Part shown: positions 11,561 to 23,105 of the stretch, piece after piece
How the letters are laid out: every line of letters begins with the position of its first letter
How positions within the stretch are numbered: position 1 is the stretch's first letter
From: Dichetophora obliterata
Lineage: Eukaryota; Arthropoda; Insecta; Diptera; Sciomyzidae
DNA: 64,000 nucleotides
NCBI GenBank assembly: GCA_963920525.1
Contig: OY986435.1
Location: forward strand, 173,743,327 to 173,807,326
Direction: 5' to 3'
Position numbers and translations under genes: made by a program
The notes under the pieces: generated by a model
The model's database searches: none
The model's input: only the letters and a program-made list of their open reading frames with translations
Told to the model about the DNA's origin: nothing

Positions 11561-13278
11561 CTTTTATGTTTTTTTGCAATTTAGAACTTTCTTGACACAA
11601 AGCATGTAGTCTCCAAGTTCGAAAACAAAAAACTTCATTCTAGAGGATAAATGTGAGCTCGAAAACGTTCTCTAACTCTCACTCTTCGCTAAACCTTCGC
11701 ATGTGGTTGTACTTTTTAGTGGTACTTATTTAAATTTTATTTATGATTTCATTAAAATCTTTCAAAAGCTTTACCAAATTGTATTCTTAGAATCAGTGTG
11801 GTGTGTTGCCATGTAAAGAAATGTTTAATTACCAAATCCTGACATTAGACTTAGCAAATTTCTTTCAACTAAAGACATTTTATATTTATGCTTGATTTAA
11901 TTATACAGCTCGACCACAATACCAGCAAACAAAGGCAAAGATATAACCTAAATTTTAGAGTGCCTTTAATTTCACTCCTCAACTTTACTCGCAGACAAAG
12001 TTTTTAAAAGAAAGCACAAATATTTTCGTATTTGTGAGCTTTTAAGCGATTTTAATCGAGTTTTCTATACAGCTTTTATTATTTCTTCAGAAACTTGCAC
12101 GCAAACACAAACATACTTTGAACTGCTTAGAGACGCAAAAATGTTTGTGAGCTGCTTTCTACTACAATCATTTAATGCTGTAATCCTAATTAAAAAGGGA
12201 TTAAATGCTGAAAAGATGTTGGCACTCTGCTGATGTTAACGTAAAAAGCAAAGCGGTGCTAGGCTGGGCAGGTAAAGGGATCTGATTCCATACTTAAACA
12301 CATTCGTACAAACTAAGACAACGGATTTGCAAAAGTCAAAAAGTTAGCAGAAAACAGAGAAAAAGAGATGAAAAAAAAAACAGTAGAACAGAAACAGATA
12401 ACACACGCATGCACGCACTTTAGAGGTTACTTTAAGAAGCAGCTTTTTGAAAAGTTGTCAGGTAGATGGCCTCAAGGATGTAGATATTGTTTTACTTGAA
12501 TTAATGGTTTCACTACTTCATACTCCCAAGTGTTATTTTTTAGGTAATTAAGAAGATGATTAAGTCGTGAAGGTATAATATTACGATATGTTAAATTTTT
12601 GGTATTGTTTAGGCTGATAAAACAAAATGTTATTCAATTTAATGTTTAATATATCTCTGAAATTATAAATGCTTAGTTATAAGCAAATGCTTAAGTTAGA
12701 ATAAAATCATTTATATTCATGTATACAAATACTAGCAAATAACCGCTGCTTCGCCTGCGATATAAAATACCATGTAAACATTTAAAATCTTAGAGTTAAA
12801 GTATTTTGTTTTATCTTCAAATGTAAAATATAAAAATATTTGTGTTTGATAAATAATAAAAAAACTGAATAAATATTGAAAAATTACTTTATTTTATTTG
12901 AATTACCTTCTTACAGTATTTGTTATGGTGACATAAAGTTGCTTGGCTTTTTCGATATTTTTTTTTAATAAGTTCTGCATTTCAGGATTAAAAAAACTAT
13001 TGGTAAAAATTTTTTTAAATTTGTAATATAAAATTAGTTTTTTTTTTTACTTAGATTCTGAATATGAATACATGCATATAGAAAACTTTCAATTGTTATG
13101 AATATATTCTTCTTAAGTTTTGAAAAATTTCCATTATTATGACATCAAACTTTTGGCTATATCTTCAAAACTATAAATTTTCTCAGTACAACGATTTTTT
13201 TTATAAAAAGTCGTTAATTAATAAAAATAACGGTTAACGAAAGACTTTTCGAAAATATTTTATACATTATGACATCGA
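11561..13278. other. Non-coding; includes an old dispersed repeat
   Basis: No gene. 13085-13260 (TTTTGAAAAATTTCC ... TATCTTCAAAACTATA ... CAGTACAACG) is clearly related to 39790-39965, so it is one member of a diverged dispersed family. 12738-12765 carries a CGCTGCTTCGCCTGCG phrase with a rough counterpart at 39541-39557. Confidence 0.5.
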
Positions 13279-13630
13279 TCGGTCGATTAAAAAATCGCTC
13301 ATTGCTTAGTGAAAATCGTATTCTAGGGATCAAAATAAGAAACTTTGTCCAAGGAACTATACCTCTAAAACGAATTCTAATGCCCCAACTTTTCCGTAGG
13401 GTCAAATTTTGAAAAAATCCCTCTTGACCCATTTAGAATGCCCAATCGAGTCCACATGTATGACCGACCCCACTTACTTTGGAGGGCCGATCCACCCATG
13501 CCAGTGGCACACCTGAAGAATTCGATTTAGAGGTATAGTTTCTGGGGCAAAGTTTCTTATTTGATCACTAGAATACGATTTTCACTGAGCAATGGGCAAT
13601 TTTTTTGCCTCCCCACAAATTGACCCGGCC
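13279..13630. mobile_element. Palindromic non-autonomous element, copy 2 (internally deleted)
   Basis: Same family as 7771-8239: it shares AAAATCGTATTCTAGGGATC, AACTATACCTCTAAAACGAA and GCCGATCCACCCATGCCAG. It retains a left terminal part lacking in copy 1 (GGTCGATTAAAAAATCGC). The palindrome centre and inner right arm are gone; the junction lies after CCAGTGGCACACC. The right end reads GACCCGGCC then TA. Confidence 0.85.
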
Positions 13631-14639
13631 TAATGCACACACTTACATATTTTACTGAAAAGTGACAGCTCATCTCATGAAATATATCTCAAGAAATTTT
13701 TCAAGAGATAAATTTCATGATATGAGCAATTTCATGATATAAGCGGTCTACAATTGCGATATTGATCATGAAATTCAATTTGACAGTTCGCATGCAATCA
13801 AATATTGTAAGTGTAGACACTGTGTTACAAACAATGTGGCTTAGTTAATATAAATCGGTAATTGTAACACAGCTAATGATGAAAACCTAAATAATCTTTT
13901 TAGGTTTTGAAGTTTTTGTTGTACCTGCTGTAACATTTCTAAAATAAAATCTTATTTTGACATGGTTGATATAGGGGCTATCGAAATTAAATCGAAATTC
14001 CGCATTATAGGCCTAAATTTGTTAATAAAGTCTTGTTTTAAAATTACAGTTAAAATAAATGGTACCCTGATAATAGGAGTAAACGCCTCTTTGCATATAG
14101 TTCAAACTCATAGCGTGTTCGCTAACTTTACTTTGCCAACTGTCTCTTAGGATGCTTTTGTGTAGATGTTTGACGTTTGCTTGTGTCTTTGAAGTGTCCC
14201 TGAAGTCCAAAGCATCGTGCACGAATATGTCATTATAATTTCATAAAGAAACTTACGATATTTCTTTAACAAATCTGTTATGTTTTCGTTCATCGAAAAC
14301 GGAAAGTTTTCAAACAGTGCACGAATTTGGAACTTTTATATGAGATTTTCGTCAATGAAATGTATGTACGAATCAGCATGTTTCGTCAAAGATGAAGAAA
14401 AACCGTACATGATTCGTTCAAGATTTCTTTGAGACTTGGACTACTGGGGTATGTTATATGTGCGTATGTCTGTGAGTGTGCCTGTGTGTTCGCTATTGAT
14501 GCGCTTCAAAACTAATTAAAAGTTCGTTAACTGAAGACAAATGATCTAAAGTGCTGACTTGAGTTGCGATGTATTGAGTGATAAAATGGTAAAGTGGTAG
14601 TTGATAGTAGATGTATACGATTTTGTATTTGAGAACCAT
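13631..14639. other. Non-coding; short palindromic cluster
   Basis: 13680-13790 holds several TTTCATGA/TCATGAAA words in both orientations around TTGACAG and could form a weak hairpin. Otherwise nothing. Confidence 0.45.
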
Positions 14640-15392
14640 CCCAGTGGGCATTCTAGCGAGTGCTCCACAAAAGAAGGCATGCTAGCACTACTATTATTGG
14701 CGCCAATACACCTTCCATGATCAGCCTACCTTTTGAAGGTTCTGATTCTTTTCATATTATTTTATATGAAAAAATTTACAAAAAAAATTCCAAAAAAATT
14801 TCTAAATACTTAGAATAGTTTGTAAAAATATGTAGATTTAAAATAAAACAAAAAATTTTTTTGTCTGAGTTGGGTCTCGAACCAGTGCTCCCGCAAACTA
14901 ACACATTACATATTATATTATATTAAAATATTTATATGGAAAAACTCCAAGTCTTTTCTTATATTTTTGTATAAAGAAAATTTATAAAAAAATTACAATT
15001 TGTAAAAAAATGTAGATTTAAAAAAAAACAACAAAAGAATTTTTTTTGTCCGAGTTGGGTTTTGAACATGGGAAAAATAAGCAATTGATACTTAACAACC
15101 ACGGTAGACGAGTGGGTAAGATGTTGGACCGCCGCATGAGAGGACCATGGTTCAAATTTGAAATTGTTAGTCGTTTATTATTTGAAGTTGATCTTTATAT
15201 TGCTTTTCCTTCTAACGTGACTTCTCTAAAGAGCGCTTCTGGCAGGTCTGTTTTGAGCAAGGAGAGCGGCCTGACAAATTTTCCCATTTCATACAAGCAA
15301 TGCAACGGTGTTTGCAAGGAGTGTGGAAGGCCTTTTAAAACCTAACGCAGGCCTGCTAGAAGGCCTTCGGACTCCTGCAATTGCCCACTGGG
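14640..15392. mobile_element. TIR element 'CCCAGTGGGCA', copy A, with tRNA-like modules
   Basis: Terminal CCCAGTGGGCA is mirrored by TTGCCCACTGGG. A related copy lies inverted at 34379-34989 and a one-ended fragment at about 31960-32173; they share AGCACTACT, GATCA(G/T) and the GCAATATAAA-GATCAACTT block. Two tRNA-like pieces lie inside: a B box on the minus strand at 14876-14895 (GGTTCGAGACC) and a fuller module on the plus strand at 15098-15168. No coding region; superfamily not assigned and target duplication unclear. The 99-codon frame at 15046 is not credible. Confidence 0.75.
15098..15168 (+). pseudogene. tRNA-like module (A and B boxes) in TIR element A
   Basis: A box TAGACGAGTGG at 15105-15115 and B box GGTTCAAATTT at 15149-15159, with normal internal-promoter spacing. 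The sequence resembles a degraded tRNA head such as SINEs carry; the isotype is not assigned. The homologous module in copy B reads TGGACGAGTGG and GGTTCAAATCT, closer to consensus. Confidence 0.6.
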
Positions 15393-16882
15393 ATATTCTC
15401 TCACACAAATATATGTACATACCATACCCTTTCAATGCAGGCTTTATTCAATATGAGTCTTTGAAAATAAATGGTCTTTATCATTACCTTTATAATAATG
15501 CAAACATGTATGCTGAACAATTATATTTGCAAGTGTATGTTTTGAGAAATTTTTACTTCCTGTGAATGCGTTTTTGTATGCTTGTGTATTTATAATACAA
15601 TTTGTTTTTCTGTCAAAACTGTTTTACGGAAATTCCGGTGTGAGTCTCAGGAAACTAAAAGGAAGTGTGTTTGTCTTCCTGCCTAATTTGTTAATTGTCT
15701 CTAAGTGAACTAGTGTGTCTTTGTGAGTACTGATGTACTATGAACTATTAAAAAATTATTAAAAATTTATTAAAAAGGTAGAATAAAAAATTTTAAATTA
15801 TATATATAAGTATATATATTATAATAATTAAAAATTCTAAATTCTATACTTTTAAAGTCTAAATTCAGAATTTTAAATTCTAAACTCGAATTCTTTCAAA
15901 CAAAAATGTTAATCAATTACTAAATAATCTGAATTCATAAGTCGAAAATTCTAAATAAAAAAAATTCTGAATTTTAATTTCTGAAATGAAATTCGAAAAT
16001 TAAATAATCCAAAACTAATATGTTATACTCAGGGGTGGAATCGGTTAAGGTGATCAAAAATATCATTATGGCTCTACGTAGGGTAATCATCAATTTGACA
16101 ATCGCTTTTAGCTATCGATTTTAGTCGACAGCTTTTTAGGTGGCGTTTTCATTTATTTGTAACGTTTTTAGTTGTTGCTCAAAATAAAATTATAGTAAAA
16201 TTAAAAAAAAAACAATATTTAAGTTAAATTAACAACTTTAAGTGTATTCTGCATTAACTTATGTATTCTAGTGTACATATTAAATTGAAATGTTTGCTTC
16301 ATTGGGACTATTGAGAGAAAGGAATTCAAAAAATAATAATTATTAAAAAATGCAACTCCTTAGAAGAAATCTAAGAATTAAAGCGATTTTTTTTGGATTT
16401 CTGTAATTTAAAATAAAATAATTAAGTTATGTGTGATGTAGAAGAAACTGCTGCAGGAAAAAATGTTCGAAGTTTCCAGTAAGATCTCACATTGAAAAAC
16501 AAACTAAGGCAGAATCCTCTGATTTTACGGATTCATGTCATTCTAAATAAAAAACTACTTGGTTTTTTTTAGAAGATCAAAGAACGAGGGCATGCGCCTT
16601 ATAGAAACAAGGTTTGGTCTTTGATCTTAAAGGAAAGGGATAGATTTACTCAGAGAAATTGATAAGAACAATACGTGAATTATTGATTAGGCGAAACAAC
16701 CATGAAAGACAATTCGAATTGCTTTTAACCGAGGCTAGTGTTATGCCTTAACCTTGGCAAGCATTTTCAGCCCTTTAGTTGTTCCATTCCTTTAATTCCA
16801 CATTTTCCACAATTTAGTTGTGAATTTTTAGTTTTCCATAATTCTTAAATGTAGGAAAAAACAAAGAAAGTGAAAAGAACCA
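15393..16882. other. AT-rich non-coding; degenerate AAATTCT array
   Basis: 15780-16020 is a loose repetition of AAATTCTA/TAAATTCT words. The remainder has no gene or clear repeat. If the tRNA-like module at 16883-16955 heads a minus-strand SINE, its body would lie in about 16700-16882. Confidence 0.45.
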
Positions 16883-16955
16883 TGCCCAAGCCCGGATTCG
16901 AACCAGGGACCTCTGGGTTGACAGTCTCGCGCACTCTCCACTAGACTACAAAGAC
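16883..16955 (-). pseudogene. tRNA-Asp-like relic (possible SINE head)
   Basis: On the minus strand: A box TAGTCTAGTGG (16938-16948), an ACTGTCAA anticodon-loop region placing GTC (Asp) at the anticodon, and B box GGTTCGAATCC (16894-16904). The T-stem pairs CCTGG with CCGGG. The acceptor ends (GTCTTTG against CTTGGGC) pair poorly and the anticodon stem is broken, so it is not a functional tRNA. A downstream poly-T-rich tract on that strand would suit a SINE, but I see no second copy. Confidence 0.6.
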
Positions 16956-18100
16956 CGAAAGGTTTTCATAAAATGGAACTGTACTGCATTTATTTATTTA
17001 ACACTAGATTTACGGACTGAGCCAACTTGACTCATTTAAAATTTTATTGCTACATATACATTAGACCGTCCCATTTTTTTTGACTTTTTCGAAAAGTTCG
17101 CGGGACATGTTGATTTCTTAACTTTTTGGCTAAAAATTAGTTTTGTCGAAAAACAAAAATTTCTTCTTCATTATTTTGCATATAGCTATGAAACTTATGA
17201 AACAATTTTTATCAATTTGTACTTATTTAAAAGCTAATAGAATTTTTCATCTTATGCTATAAGAAAAATTGCATTCAGTTCAGTACATTTTTTTTATAAA
17301 CTCTGCAAAGTGAAATTTTGATTAAAATTTTTTCGAAAATTTGATAACTTCAACTCAAATTACCCCGCGTTACAAGAGCATGAGGAAGAAATTTTTGATT
17401 ATGTAAATTTCGTATTTTGAGGAATTTTACGGCTGTATTTTTTATTTATAATTGAAGATATATGCTACGGTATTTTTACCAAAAAGCAACAAAACGGCCC
17501 AGGGAATTTTTTCGAAAAAAATTTAATTTTATTATTATCAAACGTAGTTACATTAGTAGGTATGTAAAAGTTATATGTATATGATATTAGCCTTAATTGC
17601 AAGACATTCAACTTTATTTTTGTAATGTGCAATTATTAAAATGAGTATTTCTGTGGTCACAAGGAATAATGACTAAACTCAAAGTATCGGAAAAAACGAT
17701 ATTTTTATTGCACTAACTCCGACCTTTTTCCCGAAACATATGAACCGTTACAAACAAAATATTAGCAGGCATAAGTGATACTCTATTATGTGTATAAAGT
17801 TTTTTACTGCATCCTTCCAAAGATTGGCAGTAAAAAAAAAATGGTGTATCGCTTTTTTACGATAACTTGAGTTCTGTCATTCTTCCTTGTTACCACGGAT
17901 TTTATGCTTTTGATCTGATATTGATCATTGTGGAAACAACCATAATGCGCTTGTTTTTTTAGTAGGTCAATTCACAATCTCGTGTATTTTGGAAATTTGT
18001 GCTTTTGTACAAAAAAATTTTGATTATTCGTATATAAAAAATTGTATAACATTAAAATAAAAACAAAACAACTAATCAGTCAGCTAAGTGATTGACTCTA
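16956..18100. other. AT-rich non-coding stretch
   Basis: No gene. 17067-17115 (GACCGTCCCA ... CGCGGGACATG) looks like a repeat end but I cannot find its partner. Confidence 0.4.
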
Positions 18101-18106
18101 TACAGA

Positions 18107-18220
18107 GTTGTTGTTGTTGTTGTTGCCTTCTTGAAAACTCACTTGATCTAAAGCTCATAATCTTAATTCATGTAATTATTCAATAGATCATAAAAACTAA
18201 TCAACTAAAAAAATGATTGA
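18107..18220. repeat. (GTT)n plus fragment of the 55.6-kb foldback family
   Basis: (GTT)6 followed by GCCTTCTTGAAAACTCACTTGATCTAAAGCTCA, closely matching 55770-55820 (split here only for description: GCCTTCTT, then CTTGATCTAAA, then GCTCA). Confidence 0.75.
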
Positions 18221-18566
18221 TTCTGAATAAGAATATGATTTCTGTTCCGCAGAGAACCTTTCTGGCGAAGCAGAATGTTTAATTGGCCACTGGAAGCAAA
18301 CTAATATAATTTATGTACTTAGAATAAAAAGCTGGAGCAATAATGATATAGAAGAAATAATAAACAATATCGATGACTAAAAATAAAAACATAAAATAAA
18401 AAAGAAACACATAGAACAGTTTTTGTAGGGATATAAACATACAAACTTGCAAATCTAGATAATTGTGACAACTATTTCGATCAGTTTGCGCTATTCGAGA
18501 GCGCACCAACACCAACACTAACAAGACAAAATAAAATGTGATTGTGTTAGAATGCCCAGCCCTGCT

Positions 18567-19088
18567 TTAGAGTTATAGGTCGCACAGTTTTGAAATTCAG
18601 TATTCGACCTCAATGTATGCATGATGTTTTATTGATAACAATTTATGGGCATTTGTTAAGGGGGTGTGGTACCATCATATTTAACTCAAATTAGGGAGTT
18701 CGAATAGCTTTGAAGTTATAGGTCGCTCAGCTTCAGTATTCTGTATTCGACCTCAATTTATAAATCCAGTTTCATTAATTACATTTTATGAGCGTAGGAC
18801 AAGCCCAATTTGTGCTATCGAATTGCTTTGGAGTTAAAGGTGCGCACAGCGTCGGAATTCAGAATTCGACCCCCATGTACACATGCAGTTTACTTGATTA
18901 CTTTTTATGAACGTTGATCAAGGGGGCGTGGTACCGTCCGTACAACCAAAATATGATGTATCGAATAGCTTTGAAGTTATAGGTCGCACAGCCTCGGAAT
19001 TCCGTATTCGACTTTAATTTAGTCATGCAGTTTCACTGATAACATTTTATGGGCGTTTGACGAGGGAGAGTGGAAGCAACGCGCTGGG
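18567..19088 (+). repeat. Four-unit degenerate tandem repeat, ~120-142 bp period
   Basis: Units begin near 18567, 18710, 18829 and 18971. Shared words are GAAGTTATAGGTCGCACAGC, ATTCGACCTCAAT, CAGTTTCA and TTTTATGGGCGTT, with GGGGGCGTGGTACC at unit ends in two. Units differ by many substitutions and small indels, so the array is old. Not coding. The GGCGTGGTACC motif is typical of fly intergenic repeats. Confidence 0.85.
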
Positions 19089-19129
19089 TTTCAGCTAGGT
19101 TTTATATATGTATATAGATAGATAGAACA

Positions 19130-19545
19130 AAATTATGGTTTTTTTATTTATAGCTTTCAAAACTATTTTAAAGAATTTCATCTTCTAAATGAAAAATATT
19201 TAATAACAAATTTTTTTTGCATAATAATTTTTCGTTTGATATTTTAAGTGAATAATTTGTTGTTCTTGTTCATTTTTATGTTGGTTAAGCTTTAATGCAA
19301 TTCAGAGTAATGTTTAAGAAATGGAAATATATATTTCGGAAAATAGGAATTATTTATTTTTCCTGTATTAAAGAGTAAACACTATATATATATATATATT
19401 TTAAAAGTAATTTAAAATTTAAATTTTAGCTAACAAAATAGATTTTTAATATAAAAATATATAATGCATAATATTTATAATAAAAAATTTCTGAAAATGA
19501 CCCCCCGCGCTGTAAGACGTAGTTTTACGTAAAATAGGGATTATA
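19130..19545 (+). repeat. Diverged copy of repeat also at 55.6-56.0 and 57.4-57.5 kb
   Basis: 19130-19400 parallels 55640-56010 (TTTCATCTTCTAAAT, TTTGTTGTTCTTGTTCATTT, TTATTTATTTTTCCTGTA). 19498-19540 (GCGCTGTAAGACGTAG) parallels 57478-57507 (GCGCTGTAAGACGTAA), upstream of the Tc1-like transposase. The family may thus be Tc1-related, but that is an inference. Confidence 0.7.
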
Positions 19546-21239
19546 GTTAATGAAATAATGCTTCTGGTGAACGAAGGAATTTGAAAAGCTTTGGTTTTTT
19601 GAGAAATGGCGGATGTTGAAATTCAAAGTTGCTTATTCGATCAAAATTTCACTCATATTTTACACTATAAGAATATAAATAAGAATAAGAATAAATCGTA
19701 CAATCCTTAGTTCATCAGGAGGACAATTATATATTAAAGTAGTGAAAAAATTTAAAACAGATCGGTTAAGCCATTCTAAACTAACAGTGATCACCAAGGC
19801 CTGGATTTTGATGACCTAAGAAGCGGAAAAATATGAAAAAAATTACTTAAAACACAAACACTTACATAAAATATAAACAAGAATAAAGCTTTAAAAATAA
19901 AATATTACAAAAATTAAAATTATATCACAAGTTACATTTTTAAGTTATTAAAATTGAAAAAAGTCGATTGTCTGCAAAATGTTTTTGAAAACAGAAAAAC
20001 TTCTTTCTAATTCTGCACTGACGAGAGGAGCATATTTAAAAGACGATATGTTATCGGATGTAACTTCCTCTTCTAACTATATAGTATTCAAAGTTTGCCC
20101 CCTAATATTTCAGCAATAGAGCATAAAAATAGAGTTAATAAAAACTAGGATATACTGAGCTTTTATCTAACACTTGTTTCATCTTTCTACACACTCTTCC
20201 GTCAGTTTCACTACGTGCAGAGCTTTTTTTTCATGGAGGTTTATAAACAAAGCCACTACTTTTTTGAGAGGTTTTTGTTTTTGATTGAAGATGTTTTTGA
20301 TTGAAGTGACTGACTCTATTGTTAAATGAATGTGTTTAATAGTTTGCATTTTTATATTTTTCAGTACGTAAAAAATGACACTAAATGACACTTTTAAAAT
20401 GACACTAAAATTACCTAAAATTCGAAAATGCTCTAAAAATTAAAAATGTATAAAAATGACAATAAAATAACTTAAAAATCGCTAAAAATTACCTTAAAAT
20501 GGCATAAATCTAGTAAAAATTAGCTGAAAAATAAAAACGATAGAAACTTATCATATTTGGAATTTAGGAAACATAAATGGACATTCTTAATAACCAGGAA
20601 ATGTCTTAGATGCATCAGAAAAAAGACGACATTTGATCGAAACCCCAGCCCTAATGATCACCGTCTTCGAAGACATGGTTTTGAGAAAAACGAGTTGAAA
20701 GTTTAGACTGTGATATATATAATTATCTTCATATATAATAATCCGCTTAATCTAAAATTTTTAGGGAATACTTTTGAAATAAACTACAATACTTTAAGAA
20801 TATGGGAAATTTTTTTCAAAATTCTAAATAGTTGTACCCCCATCAGCCGATTATAATATTTATATAAATAATAATAGTTTACAAGATAAATTCAACATAA
20901 AAAACACCTGCCTTGTTGAAATTTTTAAGTAGGTCTTTCTCCTATATTTACAAGAATTATTGAAAAATTTACAATACTTTGGAGTAGCAGTTTTAACAAA
21001 ATTTTTATTCATAAGTTTCATATTTTTGTCTACTGTCCTGCCAACTGTCGGTCCGTTTCTCTACATGCACAAAGTTATCGCATTCTCACTGTTTTAACAA
21101 TACTGTCTCGTATAAACCCCCCGAAACTATCGAAATTGGGAGAAATTGAGAAAATATATATTTAAACAAGTGCAACCAACATGTAACGTATTATTTCTTA
21201 TGTTTCTCGGTTACATGACTAATATTTCAGAACTTCTCT
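19546..21239. other. AT-rich non-coding; short degenerate repeats
   Basis: 20360-20530 repeats AAAATGACACTAAA / AAAAATTACCTAAAAT words loosely. No gene; the 70-codon minus frame at 20179-20391 has no motif. Confidence 0.45.
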
Positions 21240-21882
21240 CCCTTTGAGGACCACAAGCCTTTGGGAAATTTTTTTTTATGGAATCTTGGCATTAACAAAG
21301 CTAATTGAGATAGATCCAACGAAGGCAAAAATAAAAAAAAAAATTAAAAAAGTATTTTCCGTTATGTAGTATTTTAATGGGACCTATATGTCCCTATGGT
21401 AATTATGGGAGCCAAAAAATCTCGTTTTTATTTTACATTGGTTAGTGTTTTTTTTTAAAGATATTTGCAATTTTTTTGTAAAATTGTAATTTTAATAATT
21501 AATTATGTATTAATTACATAGTTCTTATACCATAATCAGGGTAGTCTACAAGACAATTACGATTATTTTCGCAACAAAAATGCCCCCTTACATGCATTGC
21601 AATAGTTGTTGGTGCGACTTTCAACCTTTTTAGAGCAATGGACATCGCTTTCTTATGTCGCCTTTTATAGCATAGAGTTCGATATATCTAACCCCTTGTC
21701 AGCAGCAGTTTTTGATTTCTGAAATGTTCGATTTCCTCTTGTTTGCATAGAATATCTTCCACAAGATTTTTTGCTTTACATTCGGTATAAATTACAAAAG
21801 GCATTGTTCACGTTTATATCGAACATATCAAAAAACAACCGAAGATATTATTTAATTTTAGATTTACGGCTTAGTTCATAAA

Positions 21883-23105
21883 GGGTGTTTTTTATAGAGT
21901 GATACAATTTTAAGTTAACATCATTGCTTTACTTGACCACCCATTTAACAGCTGATAGCTGTTTTCTGTTTAATTTGCTTTGACATTTTATTATGGTTCG
22001 ACTTACATGGGAGCCACGCGTGCAAATTGTGGAAATTTTTAATCAAAATAATGGTTCTGTTCGTCAAACTTATCGTGCACTTCGTCCATTTTATGGCGTA
22101 CATAATCGTCCTTCAGAGCTGCTAATTCGAAGAACAATAGATCGTTTTCGGACCACATTTACTGTTACTGATAATGTGCATCCCGTGAGGTGCCGAACAG
22201 TGCGCACTGAAGAATCTGTAGCCACTGTATAGGAAAGCATTGAAGATGACCCTAATCAATCAATTCGTCGCCGTTCTCAGCAACTGGGGTTGTGTCCTTC
22301 CACTTTATGGAAGATTTTGAATTTCAAATTGAACACAAATTGATATTGATTTTGAATTTCCATGTAAAATTTTATTTTCCGATGAAGACCATTTTTGGTT
22401 GAATGGGTACGTAAATAAACATAATCGTCGTATTTGGAGTGAGGAGAATCCACAAGCTTTTGTCGAAACACCATTACATCCACAGAAAATTACTGTTTGG
22501 TGCCCTTTATGTGCTGGCGGCGTCATTGGCTGATATGTCTTCAAAAACAATGATGGTCAGAATGTTACTGTCAATGGTGAACATGACAGTATAAGAACAT
22601 GATTCAACAAGAATTTTTTTCGTACCTCAATTAGCTGGCATTAATCTTGCTGATATGTGGTTCCAACAGCACGGAGCCACATGCCACACAGCGGGCTCTA
22701 CAATTGATTTACTCAAGGAAACTTCTGACAAAAAAATAATTTCACGAAATGGCCCAATTAATTAATTGGCCCCCAAGATCGTGTGATTTAACCCCATTGG
22801 ATTATTTTCTTTGGGGTTATGTAAAGTCACTTGTCTACGTCGATAAACCACAAACAATTGAATACCTGGAAATCAACATTCGAAGAGTTATCGGCGAGAT
22901 ACGGCCGCAAATGCTGCGAAAAGTTTATGAAAATTGGTGTTCCAGATCGCGCCTTGTACGCGCCAGCCGTAACGGCCACATGGCCAAAATCATATTTAAA
23001 CATTAATGCCATATAATTTTCTATCCAATAAAGCCCGTTGATATTAAAAATATATTACTATGTTTTATTATGATTTAAACTTGTATCACTCTATAAAAAA
23101 CACCC
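21883..23105 (+). mobile_element. mariner (DD41D group) nested in piggyBac-like element
   Basis: 1223 bp with perfect 25-bp TIRs (21883-21907 and 23081-23105) starting GGGTGTTTTTTATAGAG. No clean TA duplication is visible at the ends (AA on the left, AG on the right), so a terminal base or the flank has changed. The TIRs are more alike than the transposase is intact. Confidence 0.9.
21993..23006 (+). pseudogene. mariner transposase (DD41D group), heavily broken
   Basis: ATG at 21993 opens MVRLTWEPRVQIVEIFNQNN, then YGVHNRPSELLIRRTIDRF and the RTVRTEESVATV linker. TAG at 22230 interrupts; ESIEDDPNQSIRRRSQQLG follows. About 40 codons of the inter-domain region are lost near 22315-22365. The catalytic half resumes: D in FSDEDHFWLNG (22381-22383). 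The second catalytic Asp is replaced by His (QQHGATCHTA, codon 22670-22672). The third is in SCDLTPLDYFLWG (22800-22802). A four-base repeat of TTAA near 22760-22770 shifts the frame; allowing for it, the spacing of acids two and three is 41. The C-terminus is VRASRNGHMAKIIFKH. Lost catalytic residue, stop, deletion and frameshifts make it inactive. It is a different subfamily from 8242-9542 (different TIR and N-terminus). Confidence 0.9.

Noticed and set aside
16883..16955. Functional tRNA-Asp gene
   Set aside because: A and B boxes and anticodon region fit, but acceptor and anticodon stems do not pair; recorded as a relic.
22749..23016. Several small frames at the end of the second mariner
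   Set aside because: One is the true transposase C-terminus (included in the pseudogene); the others are shifted or antisense shadows.
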